Shown here one piece after another: positions 1 to 7,163 of a DNA stretch of 23,384 bases. The translations under genes and the position numbers were made by a program. The notes under the pieces were generated by a model. It was not told the origin of the DNA. It worked only from the letters and a program-made list of their open reading frames with translations, and made no database searches. The stretch lies in IMG/VR virus record IMGVR_UViG_3300010153_000123, positions 1 to 23,384 of that record; one strand, 5' to 3'. The DNA comes from a virus. Numbering within the stretch: position 1 is the stretch's first letter; each line of letters opens with the position of its first letter.

Positions 1-137
1 CTCAATCTTTATTCCCAGAAAATAATATTACATTTCCTTCTTCAACTGCAATTCAAGGAAACTTAACAACACCTATAAATGTAATAGGTAATAAAACATC
101 AGTGACTCATCCAACACAGATAAAATTAAGAAAGTAG
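1..137 (+). CDS. 3' end of an upstream gene, partial
   Basis: The frame beginning at base 3 stays open from the left edge to a TAG at 135-137, giving the last 44 residues of a protein. The visible part is rich in Thr, Asn, Ile and Pro, has no Cys, and ends in a short basic tail (IKLRK). That composition would suit a beta-rich structural protein, but no family can be recognised from so little. It is followed by a 59-base gap that carries a promoter candidate, so it probably ends a transcription unit. Confidence 0.6.
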   Translation, partial: QSLFPENNITFPSSTAIQGNLTTPINVIGNKTSVTHPTQIKLRK

Positions 138-146
138 GTAAATAAT

Positions 147-178
147 TTGGAACTTAATAAAATAATTGTATAACTTTG
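147..178 (+). promoter_or_regulatory. Bacteroidota-type promoter candidate
   Basis: A TAACTTTG box at 171-178 is an exact match to the -7 consensus TAnnTTTG known for Bacteroides and Flavobacterium. A TTG at 147-149 lies 21 bases upstream, within the spacing reported for the -33 element. The start codon at 197 follows 18 bases later, leaving a very short leader that contains ACCAAAA. It would drive the 197-4559 gene run. Confidence 0.6.
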
Positions 179-196
179 CAACCAAAAACATAACAT

Positions 197-511
197 ATGA
201 ATAATGATAACGTAAACTGGGACGACTTTAGTAAAATGAATGAGATGGATCAAATAAAAAATGAAGAAGCTTTTATTCATCATGCATTCTTAAATTCATA
301 CCGCCTTCTTATAGGGAATGTTACATATGAAAGATTCTTAGAAGAAGGAGAAACAAAAGGGCCTCTCACATTTATGCATGACATTACTATGAGTGATGAT
401 CCAGATCCAGATGATGTTTTGAACTTAATTGACTATTTTGCAAATTTAGATGACTTTGATAAGTGCATAATGCTTAGAGATAGGTTTATTAAGAAGAAGA
501 AGAGTAAGTAA
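197..511 (+). CDS. Acidic protein of unknown function
   Basis: A 104-residue protein of no family I recognise. The body is acidic and probably helical, with an Asp/Pro-rich stretch near residues 67-74 (DDPDPDD) followed by an amphipathic helix, and it ends in a lysine-rich tail (IKKKKSK). There is no signal peptide or membrane segment. The ATG at 197 lies 18 bases after a TAnnTTTG box, which supports this start. It is the first gene of the downstream run, and the gap to the PhoH-like gene is only 14 bases, so the two are probably co-transcribed. The acidic body might suggest a small regulator or a DNA-mimic type protein, but that is speculation. Confidence 0.65.
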   Translation: MNNDNVNWDDFSKMNEMDQIKNEEAFIHHAFLNSYRLLIGNVTYERFLEEGETKGPLTFMHDITMSDDPDPDDVLNLIDYFANLDDFDKCIMLRDRFIKKKKSK

Positions 512-525
512 CTAAATTATTTGTT

Positions 526-1191
526 ATGCCAACAGCAAACAAAAGTAAGACTCCACCACGTGGAGCAGTCAGATTCTCAATATCTCTATCTGAAGAACAA
601 AAAAGAGCTAAAACTGAAATATTAAAAACTCCATTTAATTTTCTTGTTGGAAAAGCAGGTAGTGGAAAAACACTATTAGCAGTACAGATAGCATTAGACC
701 AGTTTTTCAAAAGACAATATAATAAGATTATTATTACAAGACCAACTATATCTACAGAAGATAATGGTTTTCTTCCAGGTTCTGAACGTGAAAAAATGGA
801 ACCATGGCTTGTTCCTATACGTTCTAATATGCGTAAGGTATATAATAAACCAAGCCTATTAGATAAAATGGAAAAGGATGAGTCTATTGAATTAGTATCC
901 TTGGCACACTTTAGAGGACGTACATTTGATAATGCAGTTGTCATAGTAGATGAGTTCCAAAATTTAACTAGAGGTCAGTTAGCTATGGCTATAGGAAGAT
1001 TAGGTAAAGATTCTAAGATAATATTTTGTGGTGACTCATATCAAATAGATCTTAAGGATAAAAACTGGTCAGCATATCATGATATGGCTAAGTTAATCAA
1101 TTCAAAATATGTTTTTAAAGCTCAATTAGAAGATTCCCATAGACATGCTGCAATAGATGACTTACTGGAATTATTAAATGGGTATCACTAG
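526..1191 (+). CDS. phoH: PhoH-like P-loop ATPase
   Basis: A 221-residue protein with the core of the PhoH family. It has a Walker A GKAGSGKT at residues 42-49, a TRP motif at 71-73, a Walker B VVIVDEFQN at 138-146, and a GRLGKDSK...CGD segment around 157-170 that matches the sensor region. The length is close to the PhoH ATPase domain alone, with no added PIN or KH domain. PhoH-like genes are common in marine phages; the family has been linked to RNA metabolism and phosphate stress, but the phage role is unproven. It precedes a 110-base gap with a promoter, so it probably closes the first small unit. It ends in TAG. Confidence 0.9.
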   Translation: MPTANKSKTPPRGAVRFSISLSEEQKRAKTEILKTPFNFLVGKAGSGKTLLAVQIALDQFFKRQYNKIIITRPTISTEDNGFLPGSEREKMEPWLVPIRSNMRKVYNKPSLLDKMEKDESIELVSLAHFRGRTFDNAVVIVDEFQNLTRGQLAMAIGRLGKDSKIIFCGDSYQIDLKDKNWSAYHDMAKLINSKYVFKAQLEDSHRHAAIDDLLELLNGYH

Positions 1192-1248
1192 ATAAGAATT
1201 AAACTTATTTCATTTAATTTCAAAAAAAATTCAAAAAGATAAACCTTA

Positions 1249-1272
1249 TTTGTTTATTTTTTTGTATCTTTG
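1249..1272 (+). promoter_or_regulatory. Bacteroidota-type promoter candidate
   Basis: TATCTTTG at 1265-1272 matches the TAnnTTTG -7 box exactly. A TTTG at 1249-1252 lies upstream, but at a spacing (12 bases) shorter than usual for the -33 element, so only the -7 box is convincing. It sits in a 110-base gap between two genes, 29 bases before the ATG at 1302, and the leader carries AAACCAAT at 1288-1295. Confidence 0.5.
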
Positions 1273-1301
1273 TAATATATTAATCATAAAACCAATTTAA
1301 A

Positions 1302-1586
1302 ATGGCAAAAGAAACAATGCAACAAGAACTATCAGACGAAGAGATGGTAGCAAAACGTGAAGAAATTACAGCGTTTTACAAAGAAAACATTGAACACTTA
1401 GAAGTTCAATTAAAGTATGAAACAATGTTAAAAGACATTGAGAAAGCACGTGCTGAAAGAGTACAGGCTCAAATGTTTTTAGCACAGGCGGCTGCTCCAG
1501 CACCATCTCCTGAGAATAATAACTCAACTCCTGATGAAGTACCAGCCAAAAGGACTTTAAAGAGAGTACAAGATGAGGTACAGTAG
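1302..1586 (+). CDS. Small helical protein with Pro/Ala linker
   Basis: A 94-residue protein not assigned to a family. Residues about 10-65 are strongly helical and highly charged, with a heptad-like pattern that suggests a coiled coil. A low-complexity linker of Ala, Pro, Ser and Asn follows (about 66-82), then a basic C-terminal segment (AKRTLKR). It overlaps the next gene by 14 bases, so translation of the two is probably coupled. The ATG at 1302 is the first codon after a promoter and an AAACCAAT leader element, which fixes the start. It could be a small structural or assembly helper, but nothing in the sequence decides this. Confidence 0.7.
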   Translation: MAKETMQQELSDEEMVAKREEITAFYKENIEHLEVQLKYETMLKDIEKARAERVQAQMFLAQAAAPAPSPENNNSTPDEVPAKRTLKRVQDEVQ

Positions 1587-2196
1587 AGAGCAAATCAAAA
1601 GAACCTTAGAGAGTAAGGGATATAAATACTTTGAGAATGGTGACTACAATGTAAATATTGTAGGAATAAGAAATTCTGAGACTGCAGGTAGAGTAACTAA
1701 TAGATTTGATGATACTATTACTGTATCATATAAAGTAGATGGTGAATGGCAATATCATGAATTTGATTGCACTACAGATCCAGGATCACATTATATGGAT
1801 GCACCAATTGTAAAATCAAAAGGTTGTGCAGTACTAAAGGAAGGACAATATCCTAAATCTCATAAGATTAGAAAGCACCAAGGTAGATATGAAGCATTAG
1901 GACAACAAAATCCTGTAACTGTTTATAGAGATAATAATAGAGATGACATATATAATATGAACTCTGAGAATACAGATACAGGCTTATTTGGAATTAATAT
2001 TCATAGAGCTACCAAATTTGCTGGTAAAAAGTCAACACAAGTAGATAAATGGTCAGCAGGATGTCAAGTAATTGCAGCTAATGATGATTGGACTAAGTTC
2101 ATGAAAATTATGAGGAAAGCAAGAGATACCTGGAACAATAATTTTACTTATACTTTAGTCAACAGTAATGATATAGTCAAAACATGGCTATCGTAA
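1573..2196 (+). CDS. YkuD-like peptidoglycan enzyme, candidate endolysin
   Basis: A 207-residue protein whose C-terminal half resembles the L,D-transpeptidase (YkuD) catalytic core. GINIH at residues 140-144 is followed 16 residues later by SAGC at 161-164, which fits the family spacing H-x(14-17)-[ST]-H-G-C. The predicted catalytic pair is His144 and Cys164. The second histidine of the classic SHGC motif is Ala162 here. Upstream, TTDPGSHY (67-74) and VYRDNN (117-122) look like conserved loops. There is no signal peptide, so a phage-type holin or lysis partner elsewhere would be needed to reach the periplasm. It may cut host peptidoglycan at lysis, or act in the virion at entry. Its ends overlap the neighbours by 13-14 bases. 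Confidence 0.55.
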   Translation: MRYSREQIKRTLESKGYKYFENGDYNVNIVGIRNSETAGRVTNRFDDTITVSYKVDGEWQYHEFDCTTDPGSHYMDAPIVKSKGCAVLKEGQYPKSHKIRKHQGRYEALGQQNPVTVYRDNNRDDIYNMNSENTDTGLFGINIHRATKFAGKKSTQVDKWSAGCQVIAANDDWTKFMKIMRKARDTWNNNFTYTLVNSNDIVKTWLS

Positions 2197-2537
2197 ATAA
2201 GGTAGATAAAAGAGTTAGGGTAACTAAAGATGATGTAATAAAATATCAAATAGTTACATACTGTTTCTTAAATGATATTCAAATAAGTAAGGCAGACTTA
2301 GAATGTTTATGTGAGTTAGCTAAGCTTAAAGATGCTGAATTAAATAAATTTTGCAAGGTAATATCTGAGAAACAAATCTTCAAAAGCCCTCAATCATGCA
2401 GAAATGCAATCCAGAAAGCAAAAGCAAAAGGACTGATTGAGAAGGTTGATAAGAAAATTCTTTTATCATCTGATATACAACTACAGGTAGAGGGTAGTGT
2501 TTTTTTAGATTATAAAATTCTTTGTGTTGAAGAATAA
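2184..2537 (+). CDS. Basic helical protein, possible winged helix
   Basis: A 117-residue, lysine-rich protein of unknown function. It appears to be several short helices, with a segment around residues 64-86 (KSPQSCRNAIQKAKAKGL) that resembles a recognition helix, followed by two short beta strands near residues 90-112. This pattern could be a winged-helix DNA-binding fold, but no motif proves it. The ATG lies inside the last codons of the candidate endolysin gene (13-base overlap). Its own 3' end overlaps the HU/IHF-like gene by 14 bases, so it is embedded in a translationally coupled run. It may act on DNA together with the next gene. Confidence 0.65.
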   Translation: MAIVNKVDKRVRVTKDDVIKYQIVTYCFLNDIQISKADLECLCELAKLKDAELNKFCKVISEKQIFKSPQSCRNAIQKAKAKGLIEKVDKKILLSSDIQLQVEGSVFLDYKILCVEE

Positions 2538-2898
2538 TATAAAACCAAAAACATACAAAATCTTCTACTCAGATGTAGCAGAAGAGTGTGAAGTACATGA
2601 GAATTTGGTAGAAGAGTTCATAAGATTTTTCTATAGTGAGATAAGAAAGCATCTAGAGGAACTAGATCATACAAGAATTCTTTTACCAAATCTCGGTACC
2701 TTCATAATAAGAAAGAATAGAATTGAGAGATCCATTAAGAGACATAAGGATATGTTAGGTAACATGGAAAAAACAACATATACAGGATATGGTAAACACT
2801 TACCAGTTAAAGAAAAGTTAAATAAAATGGAAAAATCTCTTAAACGTATTGAAAAAGAATTAGATAATAAGAAAAAATGGAAAGATGAAAATAAATAA
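2524..2898 (+). CDS. HU/IHF-like DNA-binding protein with GTG or TTG start
   Basis: A 124-residue protein with features of the bacterial HU/IHF fold: two N-terminal helices and the turn LPNLGTF at residues 54-60, which corresponds to the conserved G-x-F at the base of the beta arms. A basic segment (RKNRIERSIKRHK) follows in the arm region, and a charged helical extension fills the C-terminal third. HU/IHF proteins bend DNA, and crAss-like phages usually carry such genes. There is no in-frame ATG before residue 77, so the start must be GTG at 2524 or TTG at 2527; both lie inside the preceding gene. The gene overlaps the next by 14 bases. Confidence 0.7.
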   Translation: MLKNNIKPKTYKIFYSDVAEECEVHENLVEEFIRFFYSEIRKHLEELDHTRILLPNLGTFIIRKNRIERSIKRHKDMLGNMEKTTYTGYGKHLPVKEKLNKMEKSLKRIEKELDNKKKWKDENK

Positions 2899-3214
2899 AC
2901 TTTTAAATGCAGTTAAACACCTTGATAAAGTATATGAAGGTGTAAAGAATAGTATATGGAAAGATGAATTTGTTGAAGATATTGCAAATGATAGATACAA
3001 AAAATGTACTAGTTGTGCAATGTTTGATCTAAAAGGATTACACTGCGCAATGCCTAAATCACAACCTTGTTGTGCAAGTTGTGGATGTAGCCTGGCATTT
3101 AAACTAAGATCTTTATCATCAGGCTGTCCATTAGGACATTGGCCTGAAGTTATGAGTCAAGAGGATGAAGATAAACTGACAGTAAGTAGACATAAATCAA
3201 AAAAAAATAAATAA
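2885..3214 (+). CDS. Cys-rich probable zinc-binding protein
   Basis: A 109-residue protein with eight cysteines in the middle: C41-x2-C44, C54, C62-C63, C66-x-C68 and C81, followed by His85 and Trp86. The spacing suggests one or two zinc sites such as a zinc ribbon or treble clef. The N-terminus is an amphipathic helix and the C-terminus is basic (RHKSKKNK). No known family can be named with confidence. Its location between a DNA-bending protein and a nuclease suggests a nucleic-acid role. It overlaps the HU/IHF-like gene by 14 bases and touches the nuclease gene through a TAATG junction at 3212-3216. Confidence 0.65.
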   Translation: MKINKLLNAVKHLDKVYEGVKNSIWKDEFVEDIANDRYKKCTSCAMFDLKGLHCAMPKSQPCCASCGCSLAFKLRSLSSGCPLGHWPEVMSQEDEDKLTVSRHKSKKNK

Positions 3215-4047
3215 TGCCTGTAATATTTAAAGAAGACGGACATATATATCAAAGTTTAGATGAGAACTTAGATAAGGATAATATAAATTGGACAAGTGTT
3301 ACATCCTTTATTTCAAAGTTTAAACCTAAGTTTGATCAAAAAGCCGTTGCAAAAAAATCCTGTAAGAATAAACGTTCAAAGTGGTATGGTCTCAAACCTA
3401 AAGAAGTTATAAAAATTTGGGAGAAAGAAACAGATAGAGCAATCACGTTAGGTAATTGGTATCATAATCAGAGGGAATCTGATATGCTTGATTTTAAGAC
3501 AATAGAACGTGAAGGGGTAGAGATACCTATAATAAAACCTTTAGTTGATGCTACGGGTATTAAAATGGCTCCTGTGCAGAAATTAGAGCCTGGTGTTTAC
3601 CCAGAGCACTTTGCATTCCTAAAATCAGCTTGTATCTGTGGACAAGCAGATCTTGTAGAAGTGGTTAATGGAAAAGTAAACATTACTGATTACAAAACTA
3701 ACAAAGAGATAAAAGAGAAAGGTTTTACAAACTGGGAAGGTGTAACATCTAAAATGTTTAAACCTTTGACACATCTTGATGATTGTAATTTAAACCATTA
3801 TAATATACAATTGAGTATATACATGTATATTATACTTAAACATAATCCAAAGTTAAAAGCTGGAAAACTTACTATTCAACATGTATCCTTTGAAAAAGAG
3901 AAAGATGATGAAAATGGGTACCCAATCAATAAGTATGACTCTAATGGTGACCCTATAATAAAAGAAATAAAAATGCATAATCTTCCATACTTAAAGGATG
4001 AAGTAAGAAGTCTTATAATGTGGTTAAAAGATAATCCTCTATGTTAG
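3214..4047 (+). CDS. PD-(D/E)XK (RecB/Cas4-type) nuclease
   Basis: A 277-residue protein with the RecB-type nuclease motifs in order: H84-x3-E88 (YHNQRE), G143-QAD146 with the first acidic ligand, D159-Y-K161 as the D-x-K catalytic core, and Q199-x3-Y203 (QLSIY), the QxxxY motif. It probably cuts DNA with a divalent metal. The family includes phage exonucleases, Cas4 and RecB nuclease domains; no iron-sulfur cysteine set is visible, which argues against Cas4 proper. The location just before the packaging genes suggests genome processing or recombination. It starts at the TAATG junction with the Cys-rich gene and overlaps the next gene by 7 bases. It ends in TAG. Confidence 0.8.
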   Translation: MPVIFKEDGHIYQSLDENLDKDNINWTSVTSFISKFKPKFDQKAVAKKSCKNKRSKWYGLKPKEVIKIWEKETDRAITLGNWYHNQRESDMLDFKTIEREGVEIPIIKPLVDATGIKMAPVQKLEPGVYPEHFAFLKSACICGQADLVEVVNGKVNITDYKTNKEIKEKGFTNWEGVTSKMFKPLTHLDDCNLNHYNIQLSIYMYIILKHNPKLKAGKLTIQHVSFEKEKDDENGYPINKYDSNGDPIIKEIKMHNLPYLKDEVRSLIMWLKDNPLC

Positions 4048-4559
4048 TAAAGTTATTTGATATACAAAATGATAAGGTGATTCCATCAGAACACTGTTAT
4101 ACAATTAAAAGTTTAAAGAGTATAATGGATAAATATCCTGATACATACATGAGTGTTTATCTTTATGTATTCTATATGACATGTCCAGATCCAGATATGA
4201 ACCCCTTCTTTAACATGCCTGAACATGAGAAAGAGGAAATTATAATAGAGGAAATTGGATTAGAGGAATCTCCAGAAGATGAGATAATAAGAAATGCTAT
4301 AACTAGATGTGAAGATTTGTATCAAACTCCTACATTTAGAGCATATAAAGGTATTAAGTCTATGTTAGATAGACTTGCAAGATATATGGAAACCACATCT
4401 ATTGAACATGGTAGAGATGGTAATTTAACATCACTAGTAAACACCGCTGCAAAGTTTGATCAGATTAGACAATCATTCAAAGGTGCTTATAATGATATGA
4501 AAGATGAACAAAAAAGTCAAGTTCGTGGAGGACAAGGTTTGGCTTATGATCAAATGTAA
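4041..4559 (+). CDS. Unknown protein in small-terminase position
   Basis: A 172-residue protein with no recognised domain. The N-terminal half (1-65) is mixed with aromatic residues and a CPDPDMNPF segment; a very acidic stretch follows at about 66-85, then a long helical region (about 85-165) and a Gly/Gln-rich tail. The helical C-terminal half and the place just upstream of the co-chaperonin and large terminase would fit a small terminase subunit, but no helix-turn-helix is obvious, so this is inference only. The ATG is inside the last codons of the nuclease gene, suggesting translational coupling. Confidence 0.65.
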   Translation: MLVKLFDIQNDKVIPSEHCYTIKSLKSIMDKYPDTYMSVYLYVFYMTCPDPDMNPFFNMPEHEKEEIIIEEIGLEESPEDEIIRNAITRCEDLYQTPTFRAYKGIKSMLDRLARYMETTSIEHGRDGNLTSLVNTAAKFDQIRQSFKGAYNDMKDEQKSQVRGGQGLAYDQM

Positions 4560-4579
4560 TAACTTTAAAAACTAAAAAA

Positions 4580-4855
4580 ATGCAAAAAATTATCCCATTA
4601 GGTAACAAGGTGTTAGTCAAGTTACATGAAAAAAAAGAGACATACGGTGATTCTGGTATATTTATACCTGACTCTGCACAGCAAGAACCTATGACGGCTG
4701 TAATAATGTCAGTAGGTGAAGAAGTAACAACAATGAAAGAAGGAGATAATGTCAGACTCAGTGAGTTTGGTACTCCAATGTCAATTGAATCTGAAGGTGT
4801 TACTTGTTTATTATTTAACTCACAAGATATTGTTGCTAAAGTAGTTGATGTATAA
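4580..4855 (+). CDS. groES: GroES-like co-chaperonin
   Basis: A 91-residue protein of the Cpn10/GroES family, slightly shorter than E. coli GroES. It starts with the typical strand IIPLGNKVLVK, then a mobile-loop region (about residues 19-35) carrying SGIFIP where GroES has GGIVL, then AVIMSVGEE, EGDNVRLSEFG and a C-terminal DIVAKV that all match conserved positions. GroES caps the GroEL ring. Phage versions such as T4 gp31 replace host GroES so that the major capsid protein can fold, and its position here, one gene before the terminase, fits that role. A TAACTTTA at 4560-4567 is one base off a TAnnTTTG box, so a private promoter is possible. It overlaps the terminase start by 8 bases. Confidence 0.9.
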   Translation: MQKIIPLGNKVLVKLHEKKETYGDSGIFIPDSAQQEPMTAVIMSVGEEVTTMKEGDNVRLSEFGTPMSIESEGVTCLLFNSQDIVAKVVDV

Positions 4856-7037
4856 AACAGTTCCAACATATAAGGACGGTGAATGGTCTGAGACTGAATT
4901 TGAATCAATAGAGGATTTTAGATCTTTTATTGATTCAATATTTAAAGAACCTGGTAAATATGGTTTTGATTCTACTGCCTTATTGTTTAATGAACAAGCA
5001 GTTAAATTTAATACTGATAATGTTTATTGTGATAAACCATTTAGATCAAAAGACTTTATAAAATATTGGAATGATCAAAAAAACAAATGTAGAGAAGGTG
5101 TAATATATCACAGTGGTAATAAAAGCTGGTATATTACTAGAGATTATTATATGTGGTTAAATTTCTTACCTATATTTGATAAAGAAGAAAAGAAATATGG
5201 ATTTGCAAAGATAAGAGATGCACAATATCACATGGCCTTATATGAGATAATGGCTGAGATAAACTACAAACATGTGGCAATACTTAAAAAAAGGCAAATT
5301 GCTTCTTCTTATTTTCATATGGCAAAGATTGTTAATCAATATTGGTTTGAGGAAGGGTCAATATGTAAGATTGGTGCTTCATTAAAAGATTATATTAATG
5401 ATAAAGGTTCATGGAAATTCTTGGATGAGTATGCAACATTTCTTAATCAACATACAGCATGGTATAGACCTAACAACCCAGATAAAGTTCTTCTTTGGGA
5501 ACAAAAGATTGAAGTTAGAATTAATAATAGAAAGACTCAAAGAGGATTAAGATCAAAGATACAGGGTGCATCATTTGAAAAGAATGCAACAACGGGTGTA
5601 GGTGGACCATGTACTTATTTCTTCCATGAAGAAGCAGGTATTGCTCCTAAGATGGATCAAACATATGAGTACATTAGACCAGCAATGTCCTCTGGTATGA
5701 TGACTACGGGTCAATTTATTGCAGCTGGATCTGTGGGTGATCTAGATCAGTGTGAACCATTAAAGAAGATGATATTAAATCCTGAAGCAAATGGCATACT
5801 TGGAGTTGAAACGGACTTAATGGATGATAAAGGTACAATAGGAATTGCTGGATTATTTATTCCAGAACAATGGTCAATGCCTCCTTTTATAGATGACTAT
5901 GGTAACTCTTTAATTGAAGAATCATTAGTTGCTATTGATGCAGAAAGAGGTCAATGGAAAGATGAATTAGATCCTGAACAATTTCAATTACGTATATCTC
6001 AGAAACCAATCAATATAAATGAGGCATTTGCATACAGGAAAGCTTCAATATTCCCACAAAGTTTCTTAACTAAACAAATGAGAAGGATTGAACGTAAAGA
6101 ATACTCATATGAATTTATTGAATTAGAAAGAACTGATAAAGGACTCAAAGCAAATACATCTAATAGAATACCAATAGATGAATTTCCAGTAAGAAAGAAG
6201 AGAGAAGATAAAGGGGGTGTATTACAAGTGTGGGAGAGACCAATTAAGGATCCTGGTTTTGGAACTTATTATGCATCTATTGACCCTGTGTCAGAAGGTA
6301 AAACAACAACATCAGACTCACTTTGTAGTATCATTGTATATAAAAATCCAATAGAGGTTACAAAAGAAACTCCTGAAGGTTTGGAAACATTCATTGAAGG
6401 AGATAAAATTGTTGCTACATGGTGTGGAAGATATGATGATATTAATAAAACACATGAACAACTAGAAAAGATAGTTGAATGGTATAATGCATGGACAATT
6501 GTTGAGAATAACATATCACTATTTATTCAGTATATGATTTCTAGAAGAAAACAAAAATATTTAGTTCCAAAATCACAGATGGTATTTCTAAAAGATCTTG
6601 GTTCAAATAGTAATGTATTTCAAGAATATGGATGGAAGAATACTGGAACATTATTTAAGAGTCATCTTATATCATATGCAATTGAATTTATTAGAGAAGC
6701 TATAGATGAAGAATTAGATGATAATGGTGAAGTAAAGAAAGTTACATTTGGTGTAGAGAGAATACCTGATAAAATGCTTATAACAGAAATGCTTCAATAT
6801 TACCCAGGATTAAACGTGGATAGACTTGTGTCATTTGCAGCATTAGTGTCATTTGCTAAGATGCAACAGGCAAATAGAGGGTATGTTAAACGAAAAGAGA
6901 AAGATAAGTCACTAGAATCTTTGGAAAATTCACAAAATTTGTATAAATTGAATATGAGACCATTTAGTAATTTGGGTAGAAGAAAAAATAATTCTACCAT
7001 GAAAAAGAAAAGAAGTCCATTTAAAAGAATAAAATAA
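4848..7037 (+). CDS. terL: Terminase large subunit
   Basis: A 729-residue DNA packaging motor, long as in crAss-like phages. The ATPase half has a deviant Walker A, KKRQIASS at about 147-154, and a Walker B FFHEEAG at about 258-264 with the catalytic Glu. A GS-rich coupling segment (IAAGSVGDLDQ) follows near 291. The nuclease half has the RNase H-like acids: SIDP at 478-481, VENN at 552-555 and NVDRL at 656-660. A basic tail (RRKNNSTMKKKR) ends the protein. It drives DNA into procapsids by ATP hydrolysis and cuts the concatemer. An in-frame TTG at 4845 precedes the ATG at 4848; ATG is preferred. The gene overlaps groES by 8 bases. Confidence 0.9.
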   Translation: MYKTVPTYKDGEWSETEFESIEDFRSFIDSIFKEPGKYGFDSTALLFNEQAVKFNTDNVYCDKPFRSKDFIKYWNDQKNKCREGVIYHSGNKSWYITRDYYMWLNFLPIFDKEEKKYGFAKIRDAQYHMALYEIMAEINYKHVAILKKRQIASSYFHMAKIVNQYWFEEGSICKIGASLKDYINDKGSWKFLDEYATFLNQHTAWYRPNNPDKVLLWEQKIEVRINNRKTQRGLRSKIQGASFEKNATTGVGGPCTYFFHEEAGIAPKMDQTYEYIRPAMSSGMMTTGQFIAAGSVGDLDQCEPLKKMILNPEANGILGVETDLMDDKGTIGIAGLFIPEQWSMPPFIDDYGNSLIEESLVAIDAERGQWKDELDPEQFQLRISQKPININEAFAYRKASIFPQSFLTKQMRRIERKEYSYEFIELERTDKGLKANTSNRIPIDEFPVRKKREDKGGVLQVWERPIKDPGFGTYYASIDPVSEGKTTTSDSLCSIIVYKNPIEVTKETPEGLETFIEGDKIVATWCGRYDDINKTHEQLEKIVEWYNAWTIVENNISLFIQYMISRRKQKYLVPKSQMVFLKDLGSNSNVFQEYGWKNTGTLFKSHLISYAIEFIREAIDEELDDNGEVKKVTFGVERIPDKMLITEMLQYYPGLNVDRLVSFAALVSFAKMQQANRGYVKRKEKDKSLESLENSQNLYKLNMRPFSNLGRRKNNSTMKKKRSPFKRIK

Positions 7038-7153
7038 TGTATGATTGGGTAACAACAACTACTATTGATAATGACGGGTTCTACGGTTCCATTCAGTATA
7101 TTTTTGTATACTGTAGTTACGCTCCTGGTGATGATATTATCCATAATAAATAA
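7037..7153 (+). CDS. Small 38-residue gene between terminase and portal
   Basis: The ATG at 7037 overlaps the terminase stop as TAATG, the same junction type used elsewhere in this run, and the frame reaches TAA at 7151-7153, just 10 bases before the portal start. The predicted peptide has 38 residues, with a run of four Thr, several aromatic residues (Tyr, Phe, Trp) and one Cys. It is too short to assign. The close packing on both sides is the main argument that it is translated. Confidence 0.45.
   Translation: MYDWVTTTTIDNDGFYGSIQYIFVYCSYAPGDDIIHNK
7099..7106 (+). promoter_or_regulatory. Weak promoter candidate before portal
   Basis: TATTTTTG at 7099-7106 fits TAnnTTTG and continues into TTTGTATACTGT, close to the TTTGTATATT sequence before other late genes. 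No good -33 TTG is placed upstream, and the site lies inside the small 38-codon gene. It is 57 bases before the portal ATG. Confidence 0.25.
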
Positions 7154-7163
7154 ATATTAGAAT

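Noticed and set aside
489-944. Long open frames on the - strand opposite real genes, such as 489-944, 10086-10523 and 17947-18495.
   Set aside because: They lie entirely opposite well-supported + strand genes, have low-complexity Ser/Leu-rich products, and have no motifs or spacing that suggest translation.
3214-4047. The PD-(D/E)XK protein as Cas4.
   Set aside because: There is no four-cysteine iron-sulfur set, no cas genes and no CRISPR array in the window.
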